A DNA stretch of 64,000 bases from Oceanibaculum nanhaiense (GTDB taxonomy: Bacteria > Pseudomonadota > Alphaproteobacteria > Oceanibaculales > Oceanibaculaceae). Of this stretch, positions 54,638 to 63,152 are shown in pieces. Every line of letters begins with the position of its first letter. Position 1 is the first letter of the stretch. The notes under the pieces were generated by a model. It did not search any database. It saw only the letters and a list, made by a program, of their open reading frames with translations, and was not told the origin of the DNA. Location of the stretch: positions 239,023-303,022 of the forward strand of contig NZ_MPOB01000005.1 of assembly GCF_002148795.1 (NCBI RefSeq), given 5' to 3'. Position numbers and translations under genes: made by a program.

Positions 54638-56185
54638 ATGAAAATGTTTCGATCGGGTTGGCAGGGTACCGTTTCGCTGGGCTTTATCGCCGGGGCGCTC
54701 GCAGCTTTTCTGGGTTTGGCGGTGAACGCGGCTGGCGCCGCCTCCACTGGCCCCGATTCCACTGGCAGCAAGGCGGAAAAGGCGCGCATCGCCGCCGTCA
54801 CCAAACCGGCGTCCGATTTCTCCGAGGCGGAGAAGTTCGAGCAGAACCAGGGCGGTGCGGCGACGGTCTATAAGCCGCTGAACACCAGCATCTTCTCGCA
54901 CCCGTCCGGCAATATGGCTTTCGAGAAGCAGCTGGATTTCAAGGTCGGCGACGGCATCTTCCGCAAGATCTGGGTGTCCGCGCCAAGCTCAACCGAATCC
55001 TCGGACGGGCTGGGTCCGCTGTTCAACTCGCGCTCCTGCCAGGGCTGCCATCTGAAGGACGGGCGCGGCGGACCGCCGGCCGCGGGCGAGCAGGCGGTTT
55101 CACTGTTCCTGCGCCTGTCGGTCCCGCCGCAGGACGAGGCGCAGCGCACCCTGCTGGCGAAGGGCGAGGCGGCGCTGATCGGCGACCCGACCTACGGCAC
55201 GCAGCTGCAGAATTTCGCGATCCAGGGACATCAGCCGGAAGGCGAGATGGTCGTCGAGTATGAAGAAGTGCCGGTCACGCTGGCCGATGGCGAGGTGGTC
55301 AATCTGCGCCGGCCGACCTACAGCGTCGCCAACCTGAAGTACGGGCCGATGCATCCGGAGATCATGCTGTCGCCGCGCGTCGCCTCGCCGATGATCGGGC
55401 TGGGCCTGCTGGAAGCCATCCCGGAGGAGGACATCCTCGCCTGGGCCGACCCCGACGACAAGGATGGCGATGGCATCTCCGGCCGGCCCAACCGCGTGTG
55501 GGACAGTGTGAAGGGTGGGCTGTCGCTCGGCCGGTTCGGCTGGAAGGCTGGCCAGCCGACGGTGCATCAGCAATCCGCGAATGCCTTCGTCGGCGATATC
55601 GGTATCTCAACGCCGCTGGTGCCGGCCTCCTCGGGCGATTGCACGCCGGCGCAGAAGGCCTGCCGCGAGGCGCCCACCGGGGACGATGCGCTGGAAGGCA
55701 CCGAGGTCACGAAGCAGATGATGGACCTCGTCACCTTCTATGCCCGCAATCTCGGCGTGCCGGCCCGGCGCGATGTGGACGATCCGAAGGTGCTGCGCGG
55801 CAAGCAGATGTTCTACGAGAGCGGCTGCACGTCCTGCCATCGCCCGAAATTCGTGACCGCGCGCGATTTCGACGGCGAGGAACAGGCCTTCCAGCTGATC
55901 TGGCCCTATACCGACCTGCTGCTGCACGATATGGGCGAGGGGCTGGCCGACAACCGGCCGGAAGCGCAGGCAGATGGTCAGGAATGGCGCACGCCGCCGC
56001 TCTGGGGCATCGGCCTGACCGAGACGGTCAGCGGCCACACCTATTTCCTGCACGATGCCCGCGCCCGCAACCTGCTGGAGGCGATCCTGTGGCATGGCGG
56101 CGAGGCCGAGGCGGCGAAGCAGAAGGTGGTGGAGATGAGCAAGGCCGACCGCGAGGCGCTGTTGGCTTTTCTTAACTCCCTTTAG
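54638..56185 (+). CDS. Di-haem oxidoreductase family protein (DUF1111)
   Basis: A secreted c-type cytochrome-like protein of about 515 residues. After a hydrophobic signal segment it has two haem-binding CXXCH motifs, S-C-Q-G-C-H and S-G-C-T-S-C-H. It also carries the family blocks L-G-P-L-F-N and the late T-P-P-L-W-G-I-G-L-T. The start could be ATG 54638 or ATG 54644; neither has a good Shine-Dalgarno. It lies between two imelysin genes, an arrangement also known from Pseudomonas, and may support iron or haem redox chemistry in the periplasm. Confidence 0.92.
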   Translation: MKMFRSGWQGTVSLGFIAGALAAFLGLAVNAAGAASTGPDSTGSKAEKARIAAVTKPASDFSEAEKFEQNQGGAATVYKPLNTSIFSHPSGNMAFEKQLDFKVGDGIFRKIWVSAPSSTESSDGLGPLFNSRSCQGCHLKDGRGGPPAAGEQAVSLFLRLSVPPQDEAQRTLLAKGEAALIGDPTYGTQLQNFAIQGHQPEGEMVVEYEEVPVTLADGEVVNLRRPTYSVANLKYGPMHPEIMLSPRVASPMIGLGLLEAIPEEDILAWADPDDKDGDGISGRPNRVWDSVKGGLSLGRFGWKAGQPTVHQQSANAFVGDIGISTPLVPASSGDCTPAQKACREAPTGDDALEGTEVTKQMMDLVTFYARNLGVPARRDVDDPKVLRGKQMFYESGCTSCHRPKFVTARDFDGEEQAFQLIWPYTDLLLHDMGEGLADNRPEAQADGQEWRTPPLWGIGLTETVSGHTYFLHDARARNLLEAILWHGGEAEAAKQKVVEMSKADREALLAFLNSL

Positions 56186-56212
56186 GCCTGAACCCCCTGT
56201 AGGAGAAGCGCG

Positions 56213-57286
56213 ATGCGATTCCGGTTCCTTGCCATTCTTGCCGTGCTGCTGGCCGTTTCGCCGGTGGCGCTGGCCGCTGATCCTGCTTCCTACCGGCAGC
56301 TCAACAGCGATCTGGTCACGCATCATGTGATCCCGCGCTATGCGGCGCTGGAGACGGCGTTGGCCGGTTTCGACCGGGCCGCCGGCGCCTATTGCGCCGC
56401 CCCGTCCGATGCCGGCTTCGCGGCGCTGCGGACGGCCTATGGCGCGGCGTCCGATGCCTGGCAGGGCGTGCAGCATATCCGGTTCGGCCCGGTCGATCTG
56501 TTCATGCGCCAGCAGCGCTTTGCCATGTGGCCCGATCCGCGCAACACGGTGGGAAGGCAGCTGGCCGAGATGCTGAAATCGGGGGAGCGCGACCGTATCA
56601 GCCAGAAATCCTTCGAGACCGGCAGCGTCGCCGTGCAGGGGCTGCCGGCGCTGGAACGGCTGCTGTATGACGATGCGCCGCCTGCCGGTTTTGCTTGCGA
56701 GGCAGTGACCGCGATATCCGGTAATCTGGCCGGCATGGCAACCGATGTGCTGCGCGCCTGGCGCGAGGATTATGCGCAGACCGTGGCGAAGGCGGGCGAG
56801 GCCGGCACCCATTACCAGAGCGCCAGCGAGGCGACGCTGGATCTGTTCAAGAGCCTGCACACGGCGGTCGAGCTGGTGGCCGACCACAAGCTGGCGCGCC
56901 CGCTGGGCGGCAGCGCGAAGGAGGCGAAGCCGCAGCTCGGCGAATCCTGGCGCAGCGGCCGCTCGATGGAGAATATCCGCCTGAATTTGCGCGCCGCCGA
57001 GGCGCTGTATCTCGGCGAGGGCGGCGGCCAGGGCTTCGGTCATTTCGTGCGCGACGTGGCCGGCGACAAGAAGCTGGACGATCTGTTCCGCCGCGCCTTC
57101 AAGCAGACCATCGCCACCGCCGACTCCGTGTCCCTGCCGCTGAAGGAGGCGGTGAAGGACAAGGAGGAGCGGGTGAAGCTGGTGCAGCTGGCCAAGGAAA
57201 CAGCGGCGCTGAAGCAGCTTCTGGCGACGCGGCTGACCGGGGCGCTGGACATTCCACTCGGCTTCAACGCCCTCGACGGTGACTGA
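56213..57286 (+). CDS. Second imelysin-family periplasmic protein
   Basis: A 357-residue protein with a clear signal peptide (V-S-P-V-A-L-A-A-D, about residue 23). It carries the imelysin pattern of helices: R-Y-A-A-L-E-T-A-L-A-G-F, W-Q-G-V-Q-H-I-R-F-G-P and V-Q-G-L-P-A-L-E-R-L-L-Y-D (about 141-153). The GxHxxE motif of the first imelysin is replaced by G-L-P-A-L-E, a frequent variant in the second protein of such clusters. It starts 27 bases after the di-haem gene, with AGGAGAAG in front of the ATG. Confidence 0.9.
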   Translation: MRFRFLAILAVLLAVSPVALAADPASYRQLNSDLVTHHVIPRYAALETALAGFDRAAGAYCAAPSDAGFAALRTAYGAASDAWQGVQHIRFGPVDLFMRQQRFAMWPDPRNTVGRQLAEMLKSGERDRISQKSFETGSVAVQGLPALERLLYDDAPPAGFACEAVTAISGNLAGMATDVLRAWREDYAQTVAKAGEAGTHYQSASEATLDLFKSLHTAVELVADHKLARPLGGSAKEAKPQLGESWRSGRSMENIRLNLRAAEALYLGEGGGQGFGHFVRDVAGDKKLDDLFRRAFKQTIATADSVSLPLKEAVKDKEERVKLVQLAKETAALKQLLATRLTGALDIPLGFNALDGD

Positions 57287-57296
57287 GGAGAGTGTG

Positions 57297-58433
57297 ATGC
57301 CGATTTCCCGCCGCCATTTGCTGACCCGGTCCGCGCTGGCCGGCCTCGCCGCCGCCGGCGCGCTGACGGGTCTCGATGCACGGGTGCTGGCGCGCGAGGC
57401 GAAGGGGCTCTATCTCAGCGCCCGCGCCGACCGCGAGGGGAAATTCTTCGCCAGCGGCTTCGACGCGGATGGGGCGAAGCTGTTCGACCTGCCGATGCCA
57501 GCACGCGGCCATGGCTCCGCAGTCAGCCCGGACGGGCGGCCCAGTGGGAGGCAGGCCGTGTTCTTCGGGCGGCGGCCCGGCCGGTTCGCGCTGGTGATCG
57601 ATAGTGCCAGCGGCAGAGTCGCCCACACCATCCCCGCCATCGAGGACCGCGCCTTCGCCGGGCATGGGCTGTTCGTGAAGGGCGGCCGGCTGCTGCTGGC
57701 GACCGAGATCGACTATGCGGGCAAGCGCGGGCTGATCGGCCTGTACGACGCCGCCGACTCGTTCCGCCGCATTGGCGAATGGCAGACCGGCGGTCTGGAC
57801 CCGCACGATCTGCGGCTGCTGCCGGACGGACGCACGCTGATCGTCGCCAATGGCGGCATCCTGACCCATCCCGAGGTGCAGCGCATGAAGCTGAACCTCG
57901 ATTCGATGGACTCCTCCGTCGCCTTCATCGATATCCGCGACGGCAGCCTGATCGAGCAGCGCCGCCTGCCGGGCGAGTTCTTCCAGCTCAGCCTGCGCCA
58001 CATGGCGGTGACGGCGGAGGGCGAGACGGTCATCGCCATGCAGTATGAAGGGCCGTCGAACGATCTGGTGCCGCTGGTCGGGCTGGCGCGTCCGGGCCGG
58101 GATATCGAGATGCTGGATATGCCGGATGCTGCCTGGTCGCGCCTGCGCAATTATTGCGGCAGTGCGGCCGTCGATGCCGGCGGCACCATCCTGGGTGTCA
58201 CTTCGCCGCGCGGCGGGCGGGCACTGTTCTGGGAGGCGGCGACGCGCCGGCCCTTGCCGCCGCTCGATCTGGCGGATGGCTGCGGGCTGGCCGCAGCACC
58301 CGTGCCGGGCCGCTTCATCGTCAGCAACGGGCTGGGCGCGCTGGTCGAATACGATCCCCTCAATGGGCGGACCCGCGCGCTCGACAGCGGCTTCGCCGGT
58401 GCGCGCTGGGACAATCACATCTTCACGGGCTAG
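57297..58433 (+). CDS. DUF1513 protein, predicted Tat-exported beta-propeller
   Basis: A 378-residue protein with a twin-arginine-type signal (S-R-R-H-L-L-T-R, then a hydrophobic run to about residue 34). The mature part has repeated strand blocks, such as G-H-G-S-A-V-S-P-D-G-R, F-A-G-H-G-L-F, G-G-L-D-P-H-D-L-R-L-L-P-D-G-R-T-L and A-N-G-G-I. This is typical of DUF1513, whose members are likely beta-propellers. GAGGAGAG precedes ATG 57297; a GTG at 57279 also opens the frame. It is the last gene of the iron-linked cluster. Confidence 0.9.
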   Translation: MPISRRHLLTRSALAGLAAAGALTGLDARVLAREAKGLYLSARADREGKFFASGFDADGAKLFDLPMPARGHGSAVSPDGRPSGRQAVFFGRRPGRFALVIDSASGRVAHTIPAIEDRAFAGHGLFVKGGRLLLATEIDYAGKRGLIGLYDAADSFRRIGEWQTGGLDPHDLRLLPDGRTLIVANGGILTHPEVQRMKLNLDSMDSSVAFIDIRDGSLIEQRRLPGEFFQLSLRHMAVTAEGETVIAMQYEGPSNDLVPLVGLARPGRDIEMLDMPDAAWSRLRNYCGSAAVDAGGTILGVTSPRGGRALFWEAATRRPLPPLDLADGCGLAAAPVPGRFIVSNGLGALVEYDPLNGRTRALDSGFAGARWDNHIFTG

Positions 58434-58442
58434 CGGATCTTC

Positions 58443-58613
58443 CTAGATCAGCTCGGGGTCGATGGCCATGGCGCAGGCATCGGTCGGCTGCGCCGCCGCG
58501 TGCCCGACATAGGGGATCATCTTCAGCACCAGCGAGACGCCCCGACAGGGAGCGGCGGCCACGCCGCAGCCGGACAGGCTGAGCAGTATGGCCATCAGGG
58601 CAATAAGGCGCAT
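58443..58613 (-). CDS. Small lipoprotein, DUF6726-like
   Basis: A 56-residue protein with a lipoprotein signal: M-R-L-I-A-L-M-A-I-L-L-S-L-S-G-C-G (Cys at residue 16). It is followed by C-R-G-V-S-L-V-L-K-M-I-P-Y-V-G-H and P-T-D-A-C-A-M-A-I-D. Two further Cys may form a disulfide. It matches the small DUF6726-type lipoproteins of alphaproteobacteria; the function is unknown. An ATG at 58628 would add five residues. It is convergent with the DUF1513 gene. Confidence 0.75.
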   Translation of the reverse strand: MRLIALMAILLSLSGCGVAAAPCRGVSLVLKMIPYVGHAAAQPTDACAMAIDPELI

Positions 58614-58719
58614 AATCCCTCGGAACAAGGCAATGGCGAGGCATTTACCCTAGCATCCCTTGCAATCGCGGCGCATCGCCAAACATCAGGACCATCACGA
58701 CAAAACGGGAGAATGGCCG

Positions 58720-59679
58720 ATGGGCATGCTGGTGGATGGCGAGTGGAAGGATGTCTGGTACGACACGAAATCGACCGGCGGCGCCTTCAAGCGCGAGGAC
58801 TCCGCTTTCCGTGGCCGGGTGACAGCCGATGGTTCCTCCGGCTTTCCCGCCGAGGCCGGGCGTTATCACCTGTTCGTCTCGCTGGCCTGCCCCTGGGCGC
58901 ACCGCACGCTGATCTTTCGCGCCCTGAAGGGGCTGGAAAAGGCGATCAGCGTCTCCGTCGTCGATCCGCTGATGCTGAAGGAAGGCTGGGAATTCCCGGA
59001 GCCTGACGAGCTGACCGCGGCGACGCGGCTTTACGAGGTCTATCTGAAGGCGAAGCCCGGCTATACCGGCCGCGTGACCGTGCCGGTGCTGTGGGACAAG
59101 CAGAAGCAGACCATCGTGAACAATGAATCCGCCGAGATCATCCGCATGCTGAACAGCGACTTCGATGAAGTGGCGGAAAATCCCGGCCTCGATCTCTATC
59201 CCGAACCGCTGCGTGCCGAGATCGATGCGATCAACGAGATGGTCTATGACCGGGTGAATAACGGCGTGTACAAGGCCGGTTTCGCCACCGAGCAGGACAA
59301 GTACGAGAAGGCCGTCACCAGCCTGTTCGGCGCACTCGACATTCTGGAGGAGCGGCTGGCGCGCCAGCGCTACATCGCCGGCAACCGCATCACCGAGGCG
59401 GACTGGCGGCTGTTCACCACGCTGATCCGCTTCGATCCGGTCTATGTCGGCCATTTCAAATGCAATCTGCGCACGCTGGCCAGCTATCCCAATTTGTGGG
59501 GCTATACGCGGGAGCTGTATCAGGTGCCGGGTGTGGCCGGGACGGTGAACTTCACCCACATCAAGCGGCACTATTACGAAAGCCACCGGCAGATCAACGG
59601 CAGCGGCATCGTGCCGCTGGGGCCGGTGCTGGATCATGATGCGCCGCACGGACGGGACCGGCTGCCGAAGGTGGCCTGA
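58720..59679 (+). CDS. Glutathionyl-hydroquinone reductase (GST family, YqjG-like)
   Basis: A 319-residue Xi-class glutathione transferase. The thioredoxin-like domain carries the catalytic A-C-P-W-A-H-R (about residues 53-59). It has D-P-L-M-L-K-E-G-W-E, the V-P-V-L-W-D-K segment and N-N-E-S-A-E-I, then a helical C-terminal domain with R-F-D-P-V-Y-V-G-H-F-K-C-N. These reduce glutathionyl-hydroquinones. ATG 58720 is preferred; the frame runs upstream without a plausible start signal. Confidence 0.93.
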   Translation: MGMLVDGEWKDVWYDTKSTGGAFKREDSAFRGRVTADGSSGFPAEAGRYHLFVSLACPWAHRTLIFRALKGLEKAISVSVVDPLMLKEGWEFPEPDELTAATRLYEVYLKAKPGYTGRVTVPVLWDKQKQTIVNNESAEIIRMLNSDFDEVAENPGLDLYPEPLRAEIDAINEMVYDRVNNGVYKAGFATEQDKYEKAVTSLFGALDILEERLARQRYIAGNRITEADWRLFTTLIRFDPVYVGHFKCNLRTLASYPNLWGYTRELYQVPGVAGTVNFTHIKRHYYESHRQINGSGIVPLGPVLDHDAPHGRDRLPKVA

Positions 59680-59761
59680 GTGCGGTATTCGGATAGATTG
59701 CCGGCGCGGCCGGGGCTATCCTGAAAGTCAAAGACCCAACCGCTCAAAAGGAACCAGCCTG

Positions 59762-59953
59762 ATGCGTCTCATCCTCGCGATCTTCCTGCCCTTCCTGCTG
59801 TTCTTCACGATCGGGCGGCCGATCGCCGGCATCATCTGCCTGATCCTGCAGATCACGCTGATCGGCTGGATTCCGGCGGCACTCTGGGCGATCTACGCAC
59901 TGTCGCAGCATAACACCGACCAGAAGATCAGGGCGGCGCGGCTAGGCGACTGA
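59762..59953 (+). CDS. YqaE/Pmp3-family small membrane protein
   Basis: A 63-residue protein with two hydrophobic segments (about residues 3-17 and 20-47). It shows I-F-L-P-F-L-L-F-F and L-I-G-W-I-P-A-A-L-W-A-I-Y-A, typical of the stress-induced Pmp3/YqaE family, where members affect membrane potential. The ATG at 59762 sits after AAGGAACC. A longer in-frame reading overlaps the GST gene and is unlikely. It overlaps the convergent aminotransferase end by 12 bases. Confidence 0.87.
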   Translation: MRLILAIFLPFLLFFTIGRPIAGIICLILQITLIGWIPAALWAIYALSQHNTDQKIRAARLGD

Positions 59954-61264
59954 CGCCTCGATCAGCCCGGCGCGGGATTCCAGCACTTCCGCGAAGGCGG
60001 CAGCCAGACCATCGATATCCGGCGCTTCCATCGGCAGCGACAGATTGATCATGCCGCGCCGGGCGAGGTACTGGCCCTTTTCCAGCAGATCAAGATGCAG
60101 CAGGTCGCGCAGCGCCTTCGGCATACCGGCCACATCGGCGGGGCGGCGCACCGGGCCGCTGACGGCATGCAGGCACATCATGGAGCCACGCCCGGTCGCG
60201 CGGATCGGCAGGCCCATCGCCTCAGCAATGCCGTTCAGCCGGGCGCGCAACGCATCGCCGCGCCGGTTCAGCGCGATGGCGGTGTCCGGCGTGTAGATCT
60301 GCGTCAGGCCGGCCAGCCCCGCCGCCATGGTCAGCACATTGTTGTTGAAGGTGCCGGCATGCGGCCAGGCGCCGGGCCGGCGCGGGTCGAACCGGTCCAT
60401 GATCTCGGTGCGCCCGCCGAAGGCGCCGAAGGTCAGGCCGCCGCCCAGATATTTGCCCAGCGTCACCAGGTCGGGGGTGATGCCCAGCTCATCATGCAGC
60501 CCGCCGGGGGCGAGTCGGGAGGTCATCACCTCGTCGAAGATCAGCAGCGCGCCGGTCTTCGCCGTGGCGTCGCGCAGCGCCTTGAGGAATTCCGGTTCCG
60601 CCGGGATGCAACCGCCCGAACCCAGCATCGGCTCGACGATGACGGCGGCGAGGCGCTCGCCCTCCGCCGCGATCTGACGGGCGGCTCCCTCCGCGTCATT
60701 ATAGTCGGCCATGACCATGGGGAAGGGCGCGTTCAGCGGATTCGCCCCGGCGAAATAGAGCACGCCGCCATGATAGCCGCCGCGGAACGCCATCACCTTG
60801 TCGCGGCCGGTCGCGGCGCGCGCCGCTGACAGGGCGAACATGTTGGATTCGGTGCCGGAATTGCAGAAGCGGATGCGCTCCACCGCCGGGAAGCGGTCGC
60901 ACAAGGCGGCGGCGAAGCGGGCCTCCAGCAGGTTCGGCCCGCCCAGCACGATGCCGTCCGACAGCGCGGCCTCGATGGCACCCCGGATCACCGGATGCGA
61001 ATGGCCGTACAGGCCCGCCGTATATTCCACCAGGAAGTCGGTATAGAGGTGCCCGTCCGCATCGCGCACATGGCAGCCCTCGCCGCTGGCCAGCGTCAGC
61101 GGGAAGGGCTCGTAGAACAGCACAGTGCGGGTATTGCCGCCGGGCATCGCCTTCGCTGCCTCGGCGTGCAGGCGCAGGCTTTCCGGATTGGATGCCACGA
61201 AGCGTTCCTCGGCCTCGCGCAGGGCGGCGTCGAGGGTGATGTTGCTGCCGGCCGCGAGCGCCAT
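59942..61264 (-). CDS. Class III PLP aminotransferase (glutamate-1-semialdehyde aminomutase-like)
   Basis: A 440-residue enzyme. It shows P-G-G-N-T-R-T near residue 41, the C-N-S-G-T-E-S-N-M-F PLP-binding loop, F-R-G-G-Y-H-G-G, and L-L-I-F-D-E-V-M-T-S. The PLP-lysine site is T-L-G-K-Y-L-G-G-G. The family includes GSA aminomutase, but sequence and context (downstream of mtnA and an aldolase) do not support haem synthesis. The real substrate is unknown. AGGGAG precedes the ATG at 61264. A longer frame continues into the aldolase and is not used. Confidence 0.9.
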   Translation of the reverse strand: MALAAGSNITLDAALREAEERFVASNPESLRLHAEAAKAMPGGNTRTVLFYEPFPLTLASGEGCHVRDADGHLYTDFLVEYTAGLYGHSHPVIRGAIEAALSDGIVLGGPNLLEARFAAALCDRFPAVERIRFCNSGTESNMFALSAARAATGRDKVMAFRGGYHGGVLYFAGANPLNAPFPMVMADYNDAEGAARQIAAEGERLAAVIVEPMLGSGGCIPAEPEFLKALRDATAKTGALLIFDEVMTSRLAPGGLHDELGITPDLVTLGKYLGGGLTFGAFGGRTEIMDRFDPRRPGAWPHAGTFNNNVLTMAAGLAGLTQIYTPDTAIALNRRGDALRARLNGIAEAMGLPIRATGRGSMMCLHAVSGPVRRPADVAGMPKALRDLLHLDLLEKGQYLARRGMINLSLPMEAPDIDGLAAAFAEVLESRAGLIEASVA

Positions 61265-61281
61265 GATCGTCTCCCTGATCT

Positions 61282-61935
61282 CTAGTCTGGTGACTGACCG
61301 TAGCGCATGCGGCTGAAGCGTTCCAGCACCCGCGCCATCTCTTCCTCCGGCAGCAGGAGGGGCTCGCCGATCTGCAGCGCGCGCCAATATTGCGCGGCCA
61401 GCGTCTCCACCTCGACGGCGAGCGCCAGCGCCTTCTCGATGGTCACCTCCAGGCAGATCATACCGTGATTGCCCAGCAGGCAGGCCTTGCGATCTTCCAG
61501 TGCGGCCACCGCATGGGCCGACAGTTCCTGCGTGCCGAATGTGGCATAGGGCGAACAGCGGATATCCGCCCCGCCGGCGACCGCCACCATGTAGTGAAAA
61601 GCTGGGATGCTCTTGCCGAGACAGGCCAGGGTGGTGGCGAACATGGAATGGGTGTGCAGCACCGCCCCGGCATCGGGCCGTGCCTTCAATATGTCCAGAT
61701 GAAAGCGCCATTCGCTGGACGGGCGTCTTGGCCCAGTGGGCATGCCGTCCCAGTCCAGCGCCACGATATCGGCAGGCTGCATCGCTTCATAGGGTAGGCT
61801 GGAGGGGGTGACCAGCAGGCCGGACCCGTCGGGCAGGCGGATGCTGGCATTGCCGGAACTGCCCTGATTGATGCCGAGATCGTTCATCCGGCGGCAGGCC
61901 GCGATCAGCGCCTGCCGCAACTCCAGGTCGCTCAT
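61282..61935 (-). CDS. Class II aldolase/adducin protein, FucA-like (possible 5-methylthioribulose-1-phosphate aldolase)
   Basis: A 217-residue zinc aldolase. It matches E. coli L-fuculose-1-phosphate aldolase in several blocks: S-S-E-W-R-F-H (catalytic Glu), the zinc His pair in [26 protein letters not shown] and L-L-G-N-H-G-M. It is coupled to mtnA by a 4-base overlap. In the DHAP shunt a FucA-like aldolase (Ald2) splits methylthioribulose-1-phosphate, so that is a good candidate. It could instead be an MtnB-type dehydratase, which is less similar. Confidence 0.87.
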   Translation of the reverse strand: MSDLELRQALIAACRRMNDLGINQGSSGNASIRLPDGSGLLVTPSSLPYEAMQPADIVALDWDGMPTGPRRPSSEWRFHLDILKARPDAGAVLHTHSMFATTLACLGKSIPAFHYMVAVAGGADIRCSPYATFGTQELSAHAVAALEDRKACLLGNHGMICLEVTIEKALALAVEVETLAAQYWRALQIGEPLLLPEEEMARVLERFSRMRYGQSPD

Positions 61936-63041
61936 TCGCCGGCCGCCCGCGCGCGATATTCCGGGAACAGCGCGAGCAGCCCCTCGCGGCTGGCCCCGGC
62001 GACGCCGCGCTCGGTGATCAGGCCGGTGACCAGCCGGGCCGGCGTGACGTCGAAGCCGTAATTGGCGACGCTGCTCTCCTCCGGCGTCACCCGTACCGGC
62101 AGTACCTCGCCATCCGCCGTGCGGCCCCAGACATGGGTGACCTCGGCGGCGTCGCGCTCCTCGATGGGGATGGCGCGCCCGTCGGACAGCGACCAGTCGA
62201 TGGTTGGCGAGGGCAGCGCCACATAGAAGGGCACGCCATTGTCGCGCGCCGCCAGCGCCTTCAGATAGGTGCCGATCTTGTTGCAGACATCGCCGGTGGC
62301 GGTGGTGCGGTCGGTGCCGACGATCACCATGTCCACCATGCCGTTCTGCATCAGATGGCCGCCGGCATTATCGACGATCACCTTGTGCGGCACGCCGTGA
62401 TTGGCCAGCTCCCACGCCGTCAGCCCGGCGCCCTGGTTGCGCGGCCTTGTCTCGTCCACCCAGACCTGCACCGGGATGCCGCCGTCATGTGCCTGATAGA
62501 TCGGCGAGGTCGCGGTGCCCCAATCCACCGTCGCCAGCCAGCCGGCATTGCAGTGGGTCAGGATATTGACCGGCTCGCCGGGATTCTTGCCGGCGGCGAT
62601 GTCACGGATGATCGCCAGCCCGTGCCGGCCGATGGCGTGGTTGATCGCCACATCCTCGTCCGCGATCGCCCCGGCGCGGGCGAAGGCGGCGGCGGCACGC
62701 CCGGCGGACGGCAGCGGCGCCAGCGTGCCGCGCATATCCTCCAGCGCCCAGCGCAGATTGATCGCGGTCGGCCTTGTGGCGGCCAGCGTGTCGATGGCGC
62801 CTTCCAGCGCGGCGTCGGACGCGTCGGCGCGCATCGCCAGCCAGACGCCATAGGCCGCCGTGGCGCCGATCAGCGGCGCGCCGCGCACCAGCATGGCGCG
62901 GATCGCCTCCGCCGCGTCGGCCAGCGTCTCCAGCCGCGCCAGCACGAACGCGTGCGGCAGCCGGGTCTGGTCGATGATCGAGACGGCCTGTCCGTCCGCG
63001 CTCGGCTGGATCGGCCGCATCGGGGTGCCCTTCACCTTCAT
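61932..63041 (-). CDS. mtnA: S-methyl-5-thioribose-1-phosphate isomerase MtnA
   Basis: A 369-residue eIF2B-like isomerase that converts methylthioribose-1-phosphate to methylthioribulose-1-phosphate. Visible are [22 protein letters not shown] with the catalytic Cys region, [30 protein letters not shown] with the catalytic Asp, and the late N-Y-G-F-D-V-T-P. It is the first gene of the minus-strand operon mtnA-aldolase-aminotransferase. It is divergent from purB. Confidence 0.96.
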   Translation of the reverse strand: MKVKGTPMRPIQPSADGQAVSIIDQTRLPHAFVLARLETLADAAEAIRAMLVRGAPLIGATAAYGVWLAMRADASDAALEGAIDTLAATRPTAINLRWALEDMRGTLAPLPSAGRAAAAFARAGAIADEDVAINHAIGRHGLAIIRDIAAGKNPGEPVNILTHCNAGWLATVDWGTATSPIYQAHDGGIPVQVWVDETRPRNQGAGLTAWELANHGVPHKVIVDNAGGHLMQNGMVDMVIVGTDRTTATGDVCNKIGTYLKALAARDNGVPFYVALPSPTIDWSLSDGRAIPIEERDAAEVTHVWGRTADGEVLPVRVTPEESSVANYGFDVTPARLVTGLITERGVAGASREGLLALFPEYRARAAGE

Positions 63042-63152
63042 GCGATGCCTCCTTTCTTTTGCGTGGGCGTTACATGGCCCAATTCAGTATAGCCCCGGCG
63101 GCAGGATTGCTATACTCCGGCCCCGATATTCCGTAACGATGAAGACGAGCCC

